NCBI GenBank assembly: GCA_026936325.1
Contig: JAPTHN010000008.1
Span: 52,245,706 to 52,309,705 of the forward strand
Direction: 5' to 3'
Source: Platynereis dumerilii
Lineage: Eukaryota; Annelida; Polychaeta; Phyllodocida; Nereididae
DNA length: 64,000 bases
The translations under genes and the position numbers were made by a program. Positions within the stretch are counted from its first letter, which is position 1; each line of letters starts with the position of its first letter. The notes beneath the pieces were generated by a model. The model worked only from the letters and a program-made list of their open reading frames with translations. It did not search any database and was not told the DNA's origin. Shown here one piece after another: positions 31,501 through 37,436 of the stretch.

Positions 31501-31546
31501 TTGCTTTACGACTGTGCTGTTTTTGTCGCTGTTCAAGCATTTCTAG
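4246..31546 (+). CDS. Matrix metalloproteinase with EGF train (multi-exon gene, 5' end missing)
   Basis: This is the gene-level entry; the exons are listed separately. Exons at 4246-4343, 5457-5536, 7191-7342 and 7842-8000 encode a matrixin catalytic domain. It has the KW...NLRWKLN strand start, HGDGFDF, LAHAFYP, GGDLHYN, the zinc-binding [11 protein letters not shown] and the SVMY Met-turn. Fourteen in-frame EGF exons follow, each phase 1-1 and 111-117 bases long, then a terminal exon with a hydrophobic tail. The visible product is 736 residues and is probably an extracellular, membrane-tethered zinc endopeptidase. Typical MMPs have a propeptide with PRCGVPD before, and hemopexin repeats after, the catalytic domain; neither is seen here. 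All EGF exons have the same phase, so any can be skipped in frame. Two additional EGF exons are damaged. The first exon begins mid-codon, so upstream exons must exist. Confidence 0.85.
4344..4866. other. Intron sequence, nothing recognised
   Basis: This is the first part of the intron after the first catalytic exon. No repeat end or second exon is supported. Confidence 0.5.
4867..4928. repeat. 9-bp C-rich minisatellite
   Basis: About five copies of CCTGTCCCC in tandem, within the intron. Confidence 0.85.
4950..5417. mobile_element. hAT-like MITE with internal 11-bp repeats
   Basis: Ends are TAGGGATGCCCGGATA and, inverted, TAGTGATGCACGGATA. The flanks ATGACAAT (4942-4949) and ATGACCAT (5418-5425) are an 8-bp duplication with one mismatch, as in hAT elements. 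The middle holds tandem TTCCTATCCGG units (about 5286-5360) and repeated TATCCGG. It ends 39 bases before the next exon. Confidence 0.8.
5457..5536 (+). CDS. MMP exon: catalytic domain, second part
   Basis: Acceptor TTTCAG precedes and the donor is GTAAGT. It enters in phase 0 and leaves in phase 2. It reads [20 protein letters not shown] then FMVKYP, corresponding to the 'AF..W..VT.LTF' segment and following strand of MMPs. The last 28 coding bases are the first unit of the minisatellite that follows. Confidence 0.8.
5509..6093. repeat. 53-bp minisatellite that copies an exon end and its splice donor
   Basis: Eleven tandem units of 53 bp (GAATTC at 5515 and every 53 bases to 6045). The first unit contains the last 28 coding bases of the MMP exon and the real donor. 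Each later unit repeats the same CCTGT|GTAAGT junction. Units are nearly identical, with only a few single-base variants, implying recent expansion. Because 53 is not a multiple of 3 and the sequence after the donor reads GTG TAA, use of any later donor would add an in-frame stop. Confidence 0.97.
6094..7190. other. Intron remainder; imperfect GC-rich repeat near 6139-6330
   Basis: A short stretch repeats 'ttttgatggcctc' and 'cggtctcgg' blocks in direct and inverted form. The rest shows no gene. The exon acceptor CTTTTTTTAG lies at its end. Confidence 0.5.
7191..7342 (+). CDS. MMP exon: metal-site segment
   Basis: Acceptor CTTTTTTTAG, donor GTATGT. It enters completing a split codon (phase 2) and leaves in phase 1. 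It reads [20 protein letters not shown] and then [10 protein letters not shown]. In the matrixin family these blocks bind the structural zinc and calcium ions (H and D of HGD, H of LAHAF, H of GGDxH). Confidence 0.93.
7356..7640. repeat. TCTA tetranucleotide microsatellite
   Basis: About 70 TATC/TCTA units with scattered variants. It starts only ~14 bases after the MMP exon's donor and reads as open 'SIYL' frames in all three plus frames, which are not genes. Confidence 0.97.
7842..8000 (+). CDS. MMP exon: active-site helix and Met-turn
   Basis: Acceptor TTTGCAG, donor GTAAGT, phase 1 in and 1 out. It contains [11 protein letters not shown], the zinc-binding HExxHxxGxxH motif with its catalytic glutamate, followed by SVMY (Met-turn) and the final helix [14 protein letters not shown]. 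All expected catalytic residues are present, so the domain looks active. Confidence 0.95.
8001..9250. repeat. Degenerate intronic repeat with donor-like and AATAAA-bearing motifs
   Basis: The motif CAGAATAAAGGCTTCCTC or a close variant recurs near 8034, 8396, 8648, 8722, 9174 and 9209. Variants of GTAAGTCCTG (the exon's own donor context) recur near 8066, 8597, 8752 and 9230. Between 8764 and 9170 a tighter tandem of CACAATTGAAATCCTACTAG dominates. Confidence 0.75.
8861..9016. mobile_element. Small TIR element (CAGTGGCGGATCCAG ends)
   Basis: The left end CAGTGGCGGATCCAG and the right end CTGTATCCGCCACTG are inverted copies. The element sits inside the ~21-bp tandem array and is flanked by GAAAT at 8856-8860 and 9017-9021, an apparent 5-bp duplication. 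It is 156 bp and non-coding. Confidence 0.85.
9370..9483 (+). CDS. EGF exon 1
   Basis: Acceptor TTTTCAG, donor GTAAGA, phase 1-1, 38 codons. Six cysteines in the EGF spacing: [13 protein letters not shown], then [15 protein letters not shown]. It follows the catalytic domain directly with no hemopexin or linker domain. It carries the TTGFTG pattern that in Notch-type EGFs can accept O-GlcNAc. Confidence 0.92.
9947..10338. mobile_element. TIR element copy, TCCATC family
   Basis: It aligns, in inverse orientation, with the element at 35621-36039 over nearly its whole length. Shared blocks include TTAATTAACTGACCCAGTTT and CAATCACAGAAGAG. The terminal bases are eroded, so the ends are approximate. 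Confidence 0.75.
10477..10587 (+). CDS. EGF exon 2
   Basis: Acceptor CACGCAG, donor GTAAGT, phase 1-1, 37 codons. It reads [13 protein letters not shown]...[15 protein letters not shown]. It has the O-fucose pattern CxxxxTC and the O-glucose pattern CxSxPC. Confidence 0.92.
10753..10869 (+). CDS. EGF exon 3
   Basis: Acceptor TTTTTCAG, donor GTAAGT, phase 1-1, 39 codons. [14 protein letters not shown] then [15 protein letters not shown]. Its closest relative in the window is the disrupted exon at 11897-13208, suggesting a local duplication. Confidence 0.92.
11625..11805. repeat. 31-bp minisatellite
   Basis: About six units containing CACCTTCGTGGCAATTAAAT, the later ones diverged. Confidence 0.85.
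11897..13208 (+). pseudogene. EGF exon split by a DNA transposon
   Basis: The first half (11897-11934, after acceptor TTTCAG) reads [12 protein letters not shown]. The second half (13130-13208, with one copy of the TGGA duplication at 13126-13129, before donor GTAAGT) reads [16 protein letters not shown] and PSTYTGTNC. Removing the insert and one copy of TGGA restores the length and phase of the neighbouring EGF exons. Read through, the first half meets TGA at once inside the transposon. The exon is therefore probably skipped, which its 1-1 phase allows without a frame change. Confidence 0.92.
11935..13125. mobile_element. TIR DNA transposon inserted in an EGF exon (TGGA duplication)
   Basis: The left end GGGTGAAAGCACAGTAA and its exact inverted copy at the right end form a 27-bp TIR with two mismatches further in. 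TGGA is duplicated at 11931-11934 and 13126-13129. The 1191-bp interior has no convincing transposase. It contains two direct copies of GGACGTAATGGACGGACAT (near 12340 and 12518). A 4-bp duplication with GGG...CCC ends does not let me assign a superfamily. Confidence 0.93.
13500..14690. repeat. Intronic repeat rich in TCAAGGTCA / TGACCTTGA
   Basis: Eight copies of TCAAGGTCA or its complement lie between about 13628 and 14475. Several sit as facing pairs ('tgaccttgacc...tttttcaaggtca'). No coding potential is seen. This is probably part of a dispersed repeat whose other copies are outside the window. Confidence 0.5.
14697..15300. repeat. ~365-bp tandem duplication
   Basis: Two diverged direct copies. 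Shared blocks include CCTGAAAATTTCATGTTTTT (near 14832 and 15197), CAGAGAATCTG/TAGAGAATCTG, and the 'aaggaatcat' block (14888 and 15257). Confidence 0.8.
15330..15485. repeat. 12-bp minisatellite GTTCATGTACTG
   Basis: About ten units, the first few degenerate. Since 12 is a multiple of three, long open frames appear (VHVL, GSCT, WFMY), none a gene. Confidence 0.95.
15697..15813 (+). CDS. EGF exon 5
   Basis: Acceptor TTTTGCAG, donor GTAGGT, phase 1-1. [14 protein letters not shown] then [15 protein letters not shown]. It is the only intact EGF exon between the disrupted one and the 8-kb intron that follows. Confidence 0.92.
15872..17142. mobile_element. TIR element, TTACAGATGATTTCATAATT family
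   Basis: The end TTACAGATGATTTCATAATT is matched in inverse at 17122-17142 with a few changes. A second inverted pair lies further in: TTTACTGTCATGAC with GTTACGTCTTAG at 15900-15940, and its complement at 16940-16985. A C-rich hairpin (16215-16310) similar to 21000-21080 sits inside. A relative is at 28352-28986. No transposase is seen. Confidence 0.75.
17500..17514 (+). promoter_or_regulatory. DR1-like nuclear-receptor motif
   Basis: GAGGTCAAAGGTCA is a perfect direct repeat of AGGTCA with one-base spacing. It is sequence resemblance only; the position inside an intron gives no further support. Confidence 0.3.
17560..17815. repeat. GGAA-rich microsatellite followed by GATA repeat
   Basis: Some 220 bases of purine-only GGAA/GGGA tandem run into (GATA)n at 17780-17815. 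The minus strand is correspondingly poly-CCTT. The open frames ([15 protein letters not shown]) are artefacts. Confidence 0.97.
17821..18853 (+). repeat. Left arm of large inverted repeat
   Basis: About 1.03 kb that matches, inverted, 22676-23700. The outer edges share GAGCAGCTGGAG and CCCCGCACGGAAGTAC; the inner edges share TTGGGTTAT/ATAACCCAA. It contains a 104-codon open frame conserved between the two arms (18087-18401 and 23128-23442). It also holds several palindromic GTTGCCATGGAAAC-like motifs (17984, 18148, 18336, 18502). Confidence 0.9.
18870..19300 (+). repeat. Second, diverged copy of the arm's inner half
   Basis: The block TTTTTGTCATCAGAGGGTGG at 18871 repeats that at 18427, and the similarity continues through GGTTACCAAGG at 19207, interrupted by the foldback element at 19099-19206. 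The left arm is thus followed by a direct partial duplicate. Confidence 0.75.
19099..19206. mobile_element. 108-bp foldback element, copy 1
   Basis: Nearly the whole element is a hairpin. GCCTCGGCGGTCCAACGTCG and its complement form the stem, and the ends are CCCTGTCA and TGATAGGG. It interrupts the repeat copy described at 18870-19300, so it is a later insertion. Confidence 0.85.
20518..20625. mobile_element. 108-bp foldback element, copy 2
   Basis: Same length and nearly the same sequence as 19099-19206, with the GCCTCGGCGG stem and TGATAGGG end. The two copies lie 1.3 kb apart inside one intron. Confidence 0.85.
20930..21080. repeat. C-rich hairpin repeat related to 16190-16310
   Basis: GAGATCAAAAGGGCAACATT, a CCAAGGGCAGGAGGGGCAA stretch and a poly-C run repeat the order seen at 16217-16300. 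This is a dispersed repeat of unknown type. Confidence 0.7.
21081..22480. other. Loop of the inverted repeat, no gene recognised
   Basis: Pyrimidine-rich low-complexity sequence (20170-20500, 21060-21180, 21850-22100) and unremarkable intron. No transposase-like frame was found between the arms. Confidence 0.5.
22501..22672 (-). mobile_element. SINE fragment (5'-truncated), same family as 39531
   Basis: Its complement reads GATCCCTAACACGGGGTAAATGTGTAA... and GTTGAGGACT..., matching the 3' body of the SINE at 39531-39835. The tRNA-like head is absent. It adjoins a short GATA tract, as does the other copy. Confidence 0.75.
22676..23700 (-). repeat. Right arm of large inverted repeat
   Basis: Inverted match of 17821-18853 with nearly equal arm length and few differences. 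The spacing between arms is 3.8 kb. It ends about 75 bases before EGF exon 6. Confidence 0.9.
23776..23892 (+). CDS. EGF exon 6
   Basis: Acceptor TTTTTAG, donor GTATGT, phase 1-1. [29 protein letters not shown]. Nearly the same sequence as exon 13 (29587), including synonymous sites. Confidence 0.93.
24201..24317 (+). CDS. EGF exon 7
   Basis: Acceptor TGTTGCAG, donor GTATGT, phase 1-1. [29 protein letters not shown]. Ends CAT rather than the usual CET. Confidence 0.93.
24702..24818 (+). CDS. EGF exon 8
   Basis: Acceptor CTTTCAG, donor GTATGT, phase 1-1. [29 protein letters not shown]. Differs from exon 12 (29095) at only about ten bases. Confidence 0.93.
25055..25125 (+). repeat. Dispersed ~70-bp repeat core, copy 1
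   Basis: Shares TGACCTTAGAAAAACTGCCT and GAGAAGCTAAAGATCA...TATGTCTGGCCT with 31312-31377 and, more weakly, 41391-41453. Element type unknown. Confidence 0.6.
25208..25323 (+). CDS. EGF exon 9 with broken splice phase
   Basis: All six EGF cysteines are present: [29 protein letters not shown]. Acceptor TTTGTAG. The only donor in place, GTAATA at 25324, closes the exon at 116 bases in phase 0, whereas every other EGF exon closes in phase 1. Its inclusion would shift the next exon out of frame; skipping would not. It may be a recently damaged, skipped exon, or carry one missing base in the assembly. Confidence 0.8.
25326..26181. other. Intron, only the foldback recognised
   Basis: Apart from 25616-25795 no repeat end or exon is supported. 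Confidence 0.5.
25616..25795. repeat. Foldback (hairpin) repeat
   Basis: GGTTCACAGCAATGAACCTC (25644) faces its complement GAGGTTCATTGCTGTGAACC at 25740. The arms extend outward through 'aaaactta' and inward through TGTCAGGTC. A partial third copy lies at 25521-25543. Confidence 0.8.
26182..26292 (+). CDS. EGF exon 10
   Basis: Acceptor TTTTTCAG, donor GTAAGT, phase 1-1, 37 codons. [28 protein letters not shown]. The most diverged of the central EGFs, closest to exon 2; no O-fucose pattern. Confidence 0.92.
26546..27373. mobile_element. TIR element with TTAA target duplication
   Basis: Ends GGTGACTCAAGCATGGT and, inverted, GGTGACTCAAGCGTGGT, flanked by TTAA at 26542-26545 and 27374-27377. 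TTAA duplications are known for piggyBac and Kolobok. No transposase, so probably a non-autonomous member of one of those. The interior holds GTTGCCATGGTAAT (26662) and GTTGCTAGGCAAC (27317). Confidence 0.9.
27374..27869. other. Intron, nothing recognised
   Basis: No exon or repeat end could be supported. Confidence 0.5.
27870..28115. repeat. Foldback repeat with internal direct repeats
   Basis: GGGATTTTTCCCGAAAGGAC at the left faces GTCCTTTCGGGGAAAAATCCC at the right (one extra base). Inside, GGATTCCCTTAACTTAGTAC occurs three times, with AAGAGGTACTAAG in the opposite sense. Probably a MITE; target duplication not clear. Confidence 0.8.
28189..28305 (+). CDS. EGF exon 11
   Basis: Acceptor TGTTGCAG, donor GTACGT, phase 1-1. 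[29 protein letters not shown]. Confidence 0.92.
28352..28986. mobile_element. TIR element, second copy of the CAGATGATTTCATAATTG family
   Basis: The left end CAGATGATTTCATAATTG faces its exact complement at 28966-28983. The GACACTGAGACT block next to it is also inverted. It shares these ends with 15872-17142. A SINE has inserted inside it. Confidence 0.8.
28680..28891 (+). mobile_element. SINE, 5'-truncated, inside a TIR element
   Basis: The body matches 1226-1446 (GTCCGAGCCCATGGGACATT, then GGCGTAAAACACAAACAAAC) without the tRNA-like head. Exact 13-bp flanks AACCTCAGAATTG at 28667-28679 and 28892-28904 mark the insertion. Confidence 0.92.
29095..29211 (+). CDS. EGF exon 12
   Basis: Acceptor TTTCAG, donor GTATGT, phase 1-1. 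[29 protein letters not shown]. Near copy of exon 8 (24702). Confidence 0.93.
29587..29703 (+). CDS. EGF exon 13
   Basis: Acceptor TTTGCAG, donor GTGAGT, phase 1-1. [29 protein letters not shown]. Near copy of exon 6 (23776). Confidence 0.93.
29868..30064 (-). mobile_element. tRNA-derived SINE, minus strand
   Basis: The complement begins GGGCAGCGTGGTATACTGGT (A-box region) followed by a B-box-like GGTTCCAAACC. It ends toward 29868 in a GTGCTATATAAAATC-like motif and a short TTATATT tail. Related 3' ends lie at 45840-45905 and 46365-46420 (TTATATAGCGCTAATTCCAG and TTATATTGCGCCTCTTCCAG). Confidence 0.7.
30130..30246 (+). CDS. EGF exon 14
   Basis: Acceptor CGTTGCAG, donor GTAAGT, phase 1-1. 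[29 protein letters not shown]. Confidence 0.92.
30648..30764 (+). CDS. EGF exon 15
   Basis: Acceptor TTTCCAG, donor GTATGT, phase 1-1. [29 protein letters not shown]. More diverged than the central block. It has both O-fucose and O-glucose patterns. Confidence 0.92.
30968..31081 (+). CDS. EGF exon 16
   Basis: Acceptor TTTTTCAG, donor GTAAGT, phase 1-1. [28 protein letters not shown]. Last EGF before the tail. Confidence 0.92.
31312..31377 (+). repeat. Dispersed ~70-bp repeat core, copy 2
   Basis: Same core as 25055-25125 (AGAAAAAGTG, GATAAGCTGAAGATCA, TATGTCTGGCCT). Confidence 0.6.
31443..31546 (+). CDS. MMP terminal exon: hydrophobic C-terminus and stop
   Basis: Acceptor TTTTTAG, then [20 protein letters not shown] and [13 protein letters not shown] before TAG. 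About 20 hydrophobic residues reach almost to the stop. This fits a GPI-attachment signal, or a membrane segment with a three-residue tail. The three cysteines in a row could be palmitoylated if it stays in the membrane. Confidence 0.85.
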
Positions 31547-32008
31547 TACAAATTGGACAACAATTGACAATGATAAACTAAAGGATGAGTCACCTTAATT
31601 TTGATGGGAAATGAATTATATCACATAATTATTTGAATGCTGTGTTACACGCAATGCCGCGACTGCATGATTTCGGTGTGCACCGAAATAATCTCCAAAG
31701 GCAAATTTGTGAAAGGATCCTTTTATGACTTTTTAATTCCACTCTGTACTTACCTATATCTAGAAAGGGGCCATTCCGCTATGTCATCATAGACGTGGAC
31801 GTCATAATGACACAGAGAGAAAGCTAACATAATAATCCAGTTCACTCTGTGAGGATTTAAAATTGATTGTCACTGTGGTAGATCACTCTTTGGAATATTC
31901 ATAAATGTAATTTGCGATGACCTTTTTTCACCTAGATTTGTGATGTTCAGATATTGTGATAATTCTGCTTGTGTTCATTTGTAAGATAATGTTATTTTAT
32001 TTGTGCAT

Positions 32009-32014
32009 AATAAA
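32009..32014 (+). terminator. Poly(A) signal of the MMP-EGF gene
   Basis: AATAAA 463 bases after the stop codon, in A+T-rich sequence with no other gene between. Confidence 0.65.
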
Positions 32015-32749
32015 GCATTGATGGAAAATGTTGATCTATTTCATTTTCAATGTTGCAACATGTGCTGTATAAATGAAGTCTATGTTGTGGCGTTGATGGT
32101 CTTTTAAATTTCTTGTTGGCATATAGTTATTGCTTCAATGAAAATTGGTTACTTTGACGTCTATTTGTCCAACATGTGTATTGTATATGACAGTATATCT
32201 TTTGAGTTCAACAAAGAAAAAGTAGAGTAGACCTAGAACTTCTGTCATATTAATGCACTGGGAATATTATTCAGACCACTTCACCTGGGACGACCAGAAT
32301 ATCTCCAGGAGGAATGCCACTTCACCACTTCTAACTCCCAGGAGGAGGACCTGAGAGGTCAACAACCACCTTGGTTTTGGCCTAAATCAAGTCTACAAGT
32401 CTACAAGCATCTGATTAGCCAAAAATCAATCAAGTGCAACCATTTCCCATTTCGTGTTTGCCTGCGACCTTGTTTATCACAATTGTGTTTTTGCAAAAAA
32501 GTAACCTCTACCCAATACCCATACATATCAGACACAAAAACACGGTGTGGCATGTCGAAGTGCTTGACATAGAGCCCAAATATATATATTTTTTAAGACA
32601 CTCAACGTTGTTTCTTCAACTTACAGAATACTTTCCAGATGTCCCTTTGTTTAATTTTGAGACACATCAAAGAAATTGATTCAGTTCACTGCAATTCTAC
32701 AAAATGCCAACCAGTTATTTAAATATCAAAGGGATAACCCATTTTGAGT
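32015..32749. other. Intergenic, nothing recognised
   Basis: No gene or repeat end was supported. Confidence 0.5.
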
Positions 32750-33370
32750 CATTATACTATGATAGGTTTGACTAAAAACCATATTGTATATACCAATGGA
32801 ATGCTAAGCTCAAGTGTAACAACACAATATCAAACAAGTTAAAATTCCAGCAAAGAGTCTTTATCACAAAGCATTTGAACAAGACATGTCTGAACAAACA
32901 TTTTTTGCAAAGTGCAAGAGTGCCACATTTGTTGCCAGTGACAAAGACAGGCCACTAATACCATGATAGGTTACATTTACAACCGCGTTCTATAGACCAA
33001 TGGAAACCTGAGCAACAAAATCATATCAGAAAAGGTAACTTTCCATCCACTAGCCTTCATCAAGAAGCGTATAAAAAAGAAAGGTCCTCATAAATATTAC
33101 AAAATGTGAGAGCGTCGCATTTTTTGTCAGTCTCAAAGCTAGGGCTCTAATGCCATTATGGTTTGGACTTTCTACCCTATTCTATACACTAATACAAAGT
33201 CAGGCTCATGAGCATGACAATAATACCAAGAATGCAAGAATTCCAGCAACAAGCCTTCATCAGGAAGTACCCGAACAAGAGAAGTCCCACAGAATGTTTG
33301 CAGAATATAAGAGTGTCGCGCCGTTGTCAGTCTTACTCAAGCCATCACAGCTTCTGGCGCAACAGCCTTA
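32750..33370 (+). repeat. Three diverged ~200-bp tandem units
   Basis: The order 'tgataggtt ... ctatagaccaatgga ... ccagcaacaagccttcatca' recurs three times with period about 190-205 (anchors near 32760, 32964, 33154). Strong divergence suggests an old array. Confidence 0.65.
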
Positions 33371-33439
33371 GCCATTTAGCAGAACACTGTAGCGATATAG
33401 CCAATAATATAGCCAATAATAAGACATAATGTAGGGCTT

Positions 33440-34090
33440 TTACAGCATTTCCATATCCATATTTTGAGATGCGTGTCGCAACATTGAATAAAAGAGCACT
33501 TTCCTTTGTATATAATGATTTTAGCTCCTCCTACAAAGAGCTCTTAAAAAATTACAATAAGACCTCTCTCTATTTAACACGAACCAAATCCATGATTGAA
33601 CTCGTATTTAAAACTCTCATCTCTGAATGTCCGCCGATCAATAAAGATTTTTTCAAGTTAAAGAGTATCCCATATGATCTTAGATGTAATAAAATAATAG
33701 AAATGCCAAAATTTAAAACCATTAAATATGGACAAAATTCCTTTGGATACCAGGGTGCTAAGGTATGGAATCAGATTCCCTGTGCCATTAAAAATATTCC
33801 AAATTTATGTGATTTTAAACAAGCCCTATTGGCATGGAATGGACCAGAGTGTAGGTGCTCCACTTGTTTTTATTGTATTTACAAGAATGACTTTGCTAAA
33901 CTATGATATTTATTATGATTTTTACGTTTTAACCCTAGTCTCATAATTTTTAAATGTCTATGTCATCTATTCACCTGTATATAGCTTCATTTTTTCATAT
34001 TTCATTTTGTCGACAAAAAGCTTTTGCTTGTGTTTGTTGTTTTACCTACGACGTTAAATAAAATATATCTTATCTTATCTTTTTATCTTT
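33440..34090 (+). mobile_element. LINE 3' fragment (CR1/Jockey-like)
   Basis: A 145-codon frame (33469-33906) gives the C-terminal domain after reverse transcriptase: FSSSYKELLKNYNKTSLYL, KYGQNSFGYQGAKVWNQIP and a CRCSTC motif. It resembles, at lower identity, the end of the minus-strand LINE at 1870-3650. The 3' end has ATCTT tandem units at 34065-34095. No RT core: 5'-truncated. Confidence 0.85.
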
Positions 34091-34095
34091 TAACA

Positions 34096-35486
34096 CTTTC
34101 GAAGTATATCTCTTCATATCAATAGCAAAACCTCTAATCACAATCTGAAGAAACATGATTGCCTCAATCGTCCATTCCTTTAAAAATTTTGTTTAGGGAC
34201 TCAGTTTCTGATGGCGTTTTATTGATTTTCTTCAATTGTGCATAAGTCTCAATTTAGTACTTTCTATGCAGATTTTACATTCCTAATGCGATGAATTGGC
34301 TAGAAAATATGTACAGGATGCATTTTTTAGTGTTGTCATTCATATCATGAAATAAAAATAAATAATGTCACCAATAAATATTATTTCAGAGCTTCCGGTA
34401 TGAAGTTAACTTTTTAAAATCATAATATCTCCTAATTCCATCCCGAAAGTTCTCAGATAACCAATTTTAATTATGTGACCATGGAAGAGACTCTGTTGAC
34501 TTATAGTTAAATACTACTGGATGAGGGAGTAGCATTGCTAATATCTCCCTGTGCTGCTCCCTCCAACGGCTGCTTCCTTCGCTTCTACTCTCTCCCTCTG
34601 CTACTTCCTCCAGGTTGCAAAAATGCATGCTACAACTGAACAACTGAATTTTGGAAGTCGGCAACCATTAAATTCCATGAAATAATCTTAACAATTGGCA
34701 AAAATGGATAAAGAAAGCACTTAAAATTCTTCAGAAGACCATAAATTGCAACCAATATTTCAATATGAACAGAGACATTGTAATAAAACTTGGAATAGGC
34801 AATCTCAGCCATTAGGCAACTTGCATATGTTTTTTTATTGATTTATTTCCTTAAATATCAAATACAACTTACATTGGCAGCTGTGGTGAAGATATACACT
34901 TGTCAGATGCTGGAAGTACATGTTTCTACATGTGTCTACTGTTTATTGTCCAATAACTTTTTTCAGATGTTTTTGTGAATCCCACTTGAGAAAAATTGAC
35001 TGGTGAAATGCTAAAAATCTCAATTTCCATCACTAATCAAGTTAACTAGGCATTCTTTCACACCCTGGTGGTTCATTTGCCGCTTTTCCTTGGTTCAAGA
35101 AATAATAAAGCCGAGATGGCCATGTTTATGTTTGATTTTGACACATTATAAGATTCACTGAGTTTGCAAAACCCCTAAATGTCGGAAAAGATGTGAAAAT
35201 TGGAAATAAAAAGCTGTTTCTATATTTTTTTAACCTGATTGAGTAACTTAATGTATAACTAGATAAATTATGATGTTTCAATAACACTGCAATGCTATTT
35301 GATATATCCATAACTGACATTTTGCATGCAACAAGGGTGTGAAAAACTACAAATTCTATATTTCAAGATTTTTTTGATCTTTACATCAATTCAAAGCTGA
35401 GACCACATACTACAACGCTGCGTTGACAGATTCTTTGTACATTTTTTTTAACCCTAAACTTTGTTCAAGGACACTGTGAAGAGCTT
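34096..35486. other. Intergenic, nothing recognised
   Basis: A+T-rich sequence without supported features. Confidence 0.5.
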
Positions 35487-36255
35487 TACAGGGAAACACT
35501 TTGATATAGAATTAAAGTGGACTCTGGCACTGTGAAAATGGCACTTCATGACTCATGATAGCCGATGAAGTGTCATCTTCTCTACTTTCAACATGGGAAA
35601 CATAGCGGCTGTTTGATTAGTCCATCCTCCCCACGCAAGCCCTGCTAAAATGGTTAGAGCTTTCTGCTATTTCCAACCTCTTCTGTGATTGGCTGCTTAT
35701 TTAGGTCATAAGCATTTTGCAGGCAGATTAAGTCTGATTATGGACACTTAGAGGATTACTGGCAACTAAGAAAAACAGTGTAAAACAAGCAAACTTTCAA
35801 ACAGTTTCATTTCAGTACTGTGAAAATACATAATTCAATGGAATTTTCGGAACTGTGATAGCACCTTTCAACAATACACAATTTCTCCATTTGTAACTGT
35901 GTGAAACAGAAGCAACAATTTCAAACTGTGATGTAGCAGTCCCTGATTGGCTGAGCCAAAACTGGGTCAGTTAATTAAGTATTCATGAATTAGCAAAGGT
36001 TATGGGCCATTTTGTCATGGTATGACTTGGGATGATGGATTAGTCATGGTCAAGAGTAAGCCATTTCACTTCTCATAACAAATTTTAGAGTGAAAATCAG
36101 ATGCATAATCCTTTCGTTTGGCTGTCACCAACAAGTGGGATAAGTCTCCTTCAATCAAATTAACATTGAAAGTATTGGGTATGATCCTGACAAATCATCA
36201 GCATGATGACACACGAAGTGCCATTTTCACAGTGCCACAGTCCACTTTAATTCTT
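35487..36255. mobile_element. MITE with AAACACTTTGATATAG ends, carrying an insert
   Basis: Outer parts match 48834-49203: AAACACTTTGATATAGAATT and CACTGTGAAAATGGCACTTC at the left, and the inverted GCCATTTTCACAGTGCCACA at the right. Another TIR element has inserted in it. Confidence 0.88.
35621..36039. mobile_element. TIR element TCCATC...GATGGA with TTAG duplication
   Basis: It starts TCCATCCTCCCC and ends GGGATGATGGA. TTAG flanks it at 35617-35620 and 36040-36043. The host MITE has a single GATTAGTCATG at this point in its other copies, confirming the insertion. 419 bp, non-coding. Confidence 0.92.
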
Positions 36256-36644
36256 TATACCACTGTTTGCTTTTTCTGGCCAATCAGAAGGCAGGATTTC
36301 GCTCTGATATAATGCATATCACAGCTGATACACCTGACCATGATATTGCATGCTTGGCTGACTACAAGTTGACAAAATTGAAGGAAACACTGAGACAAAA
36401 GTGACCAACAAAGGATTAAAACTGAACAACACAGACAGTAAACAAGGAGGAAGATTGTATCAAGTGTAACTGGTCTCAATAAAAAGGCTGTATTCACTCT
36501 TTTTTATACCAATATCTGAAATAATGATCAAATTTAAGGTCAAAATAGTTCATTTTGGATACGCAAGCCACAAAAAAAATAGCGGAGCAGCAGACCAACA
36601 ATTTTGGCCCAATTAGGGAAGATCAAAGAATTATTTTTTCTTCT

Positions 36645-36720
36645 TAATTTGGGGGCTGCCACCCCCGAACCCCTGCTTCTTCTTATTTCGGGGGCTACCG
36701 CCCCCGAACCCCTGCTACTT
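36645..36720. repeat. Two tandem ~34-bp GC-rich palindromic units
   Basis: GGGGGCTGCCACCCCCGAAC and GGGGGCTACCGCCCCCGAAC, each followed by CCCTGCT. Confidence 0.8.
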
Positions 36721-36829
36721 GCTTTCTATTATTTTTCAAATGTATTTCGTAACTTCAAAATATAATTTGCTCAGCGACTGTAATAATCAGCCTCATCAAA
36801 GAGACCTTGGCTGAGAGGGCTGCACTATC

Positions 36830-36990
36830 GACCTACCTATCTATCTATCCGTCTATCAATATATAGATCTGTCTATCTATCTATCTATCTATCTATAAAA
36901 TTAATCTATGAAATTAATGTATTGTGTTTTTTCTATCTATCTATCGATCTTTCTATCTATCTTTCCATCCATCTTTCTATCTACAAAATT
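36830..36990. repeat. TCTA/TTTC microsatellite, two blocks
   Basis: TATC tandem at 36832-36896 and a related block at 36932-36985, each followed by AAAATTAATSTAT-like sequence, as if one unit was duplicated. Confidence 0.9.
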
Positions 36991-37436
36991 AATGTATTGT
37001 ATTATTTCATGAGAACAAAGAATTCTGACCTGTTACCTTCGGGGCTGCCAACCTTCAAATAACCTGAGGACCATGAATGTGCAACAAATCCAATGAAATG
37101 TTGTCAAACAAGAAGGATTGAAGGCAAACAAAGGGATTTAAATTAATTTGTTTTGTACTTAGTGGTATAAGTTAGATAACACCCTTGTTTGTGACGACAT
37201 GCAATAATCCTCGGATATATTGCATATCGTCACAAACGAGGGCGTTATCTATTACATATCAAAGTGTTTCGCTGTAATTGATTTTCGTTTGCTGCATGGG
37301 GTTGTATAACCAATGAAAAATTCATGGGTTCAACAATTGGGTACCATTGAGCTTCTTATCTGATACTTTAGGTAAATATTTGCCTTTGATCAGTGGTTAT
37401 AGATGGGAGTTCTTTATCAACATGTGCCTGCCAGTA

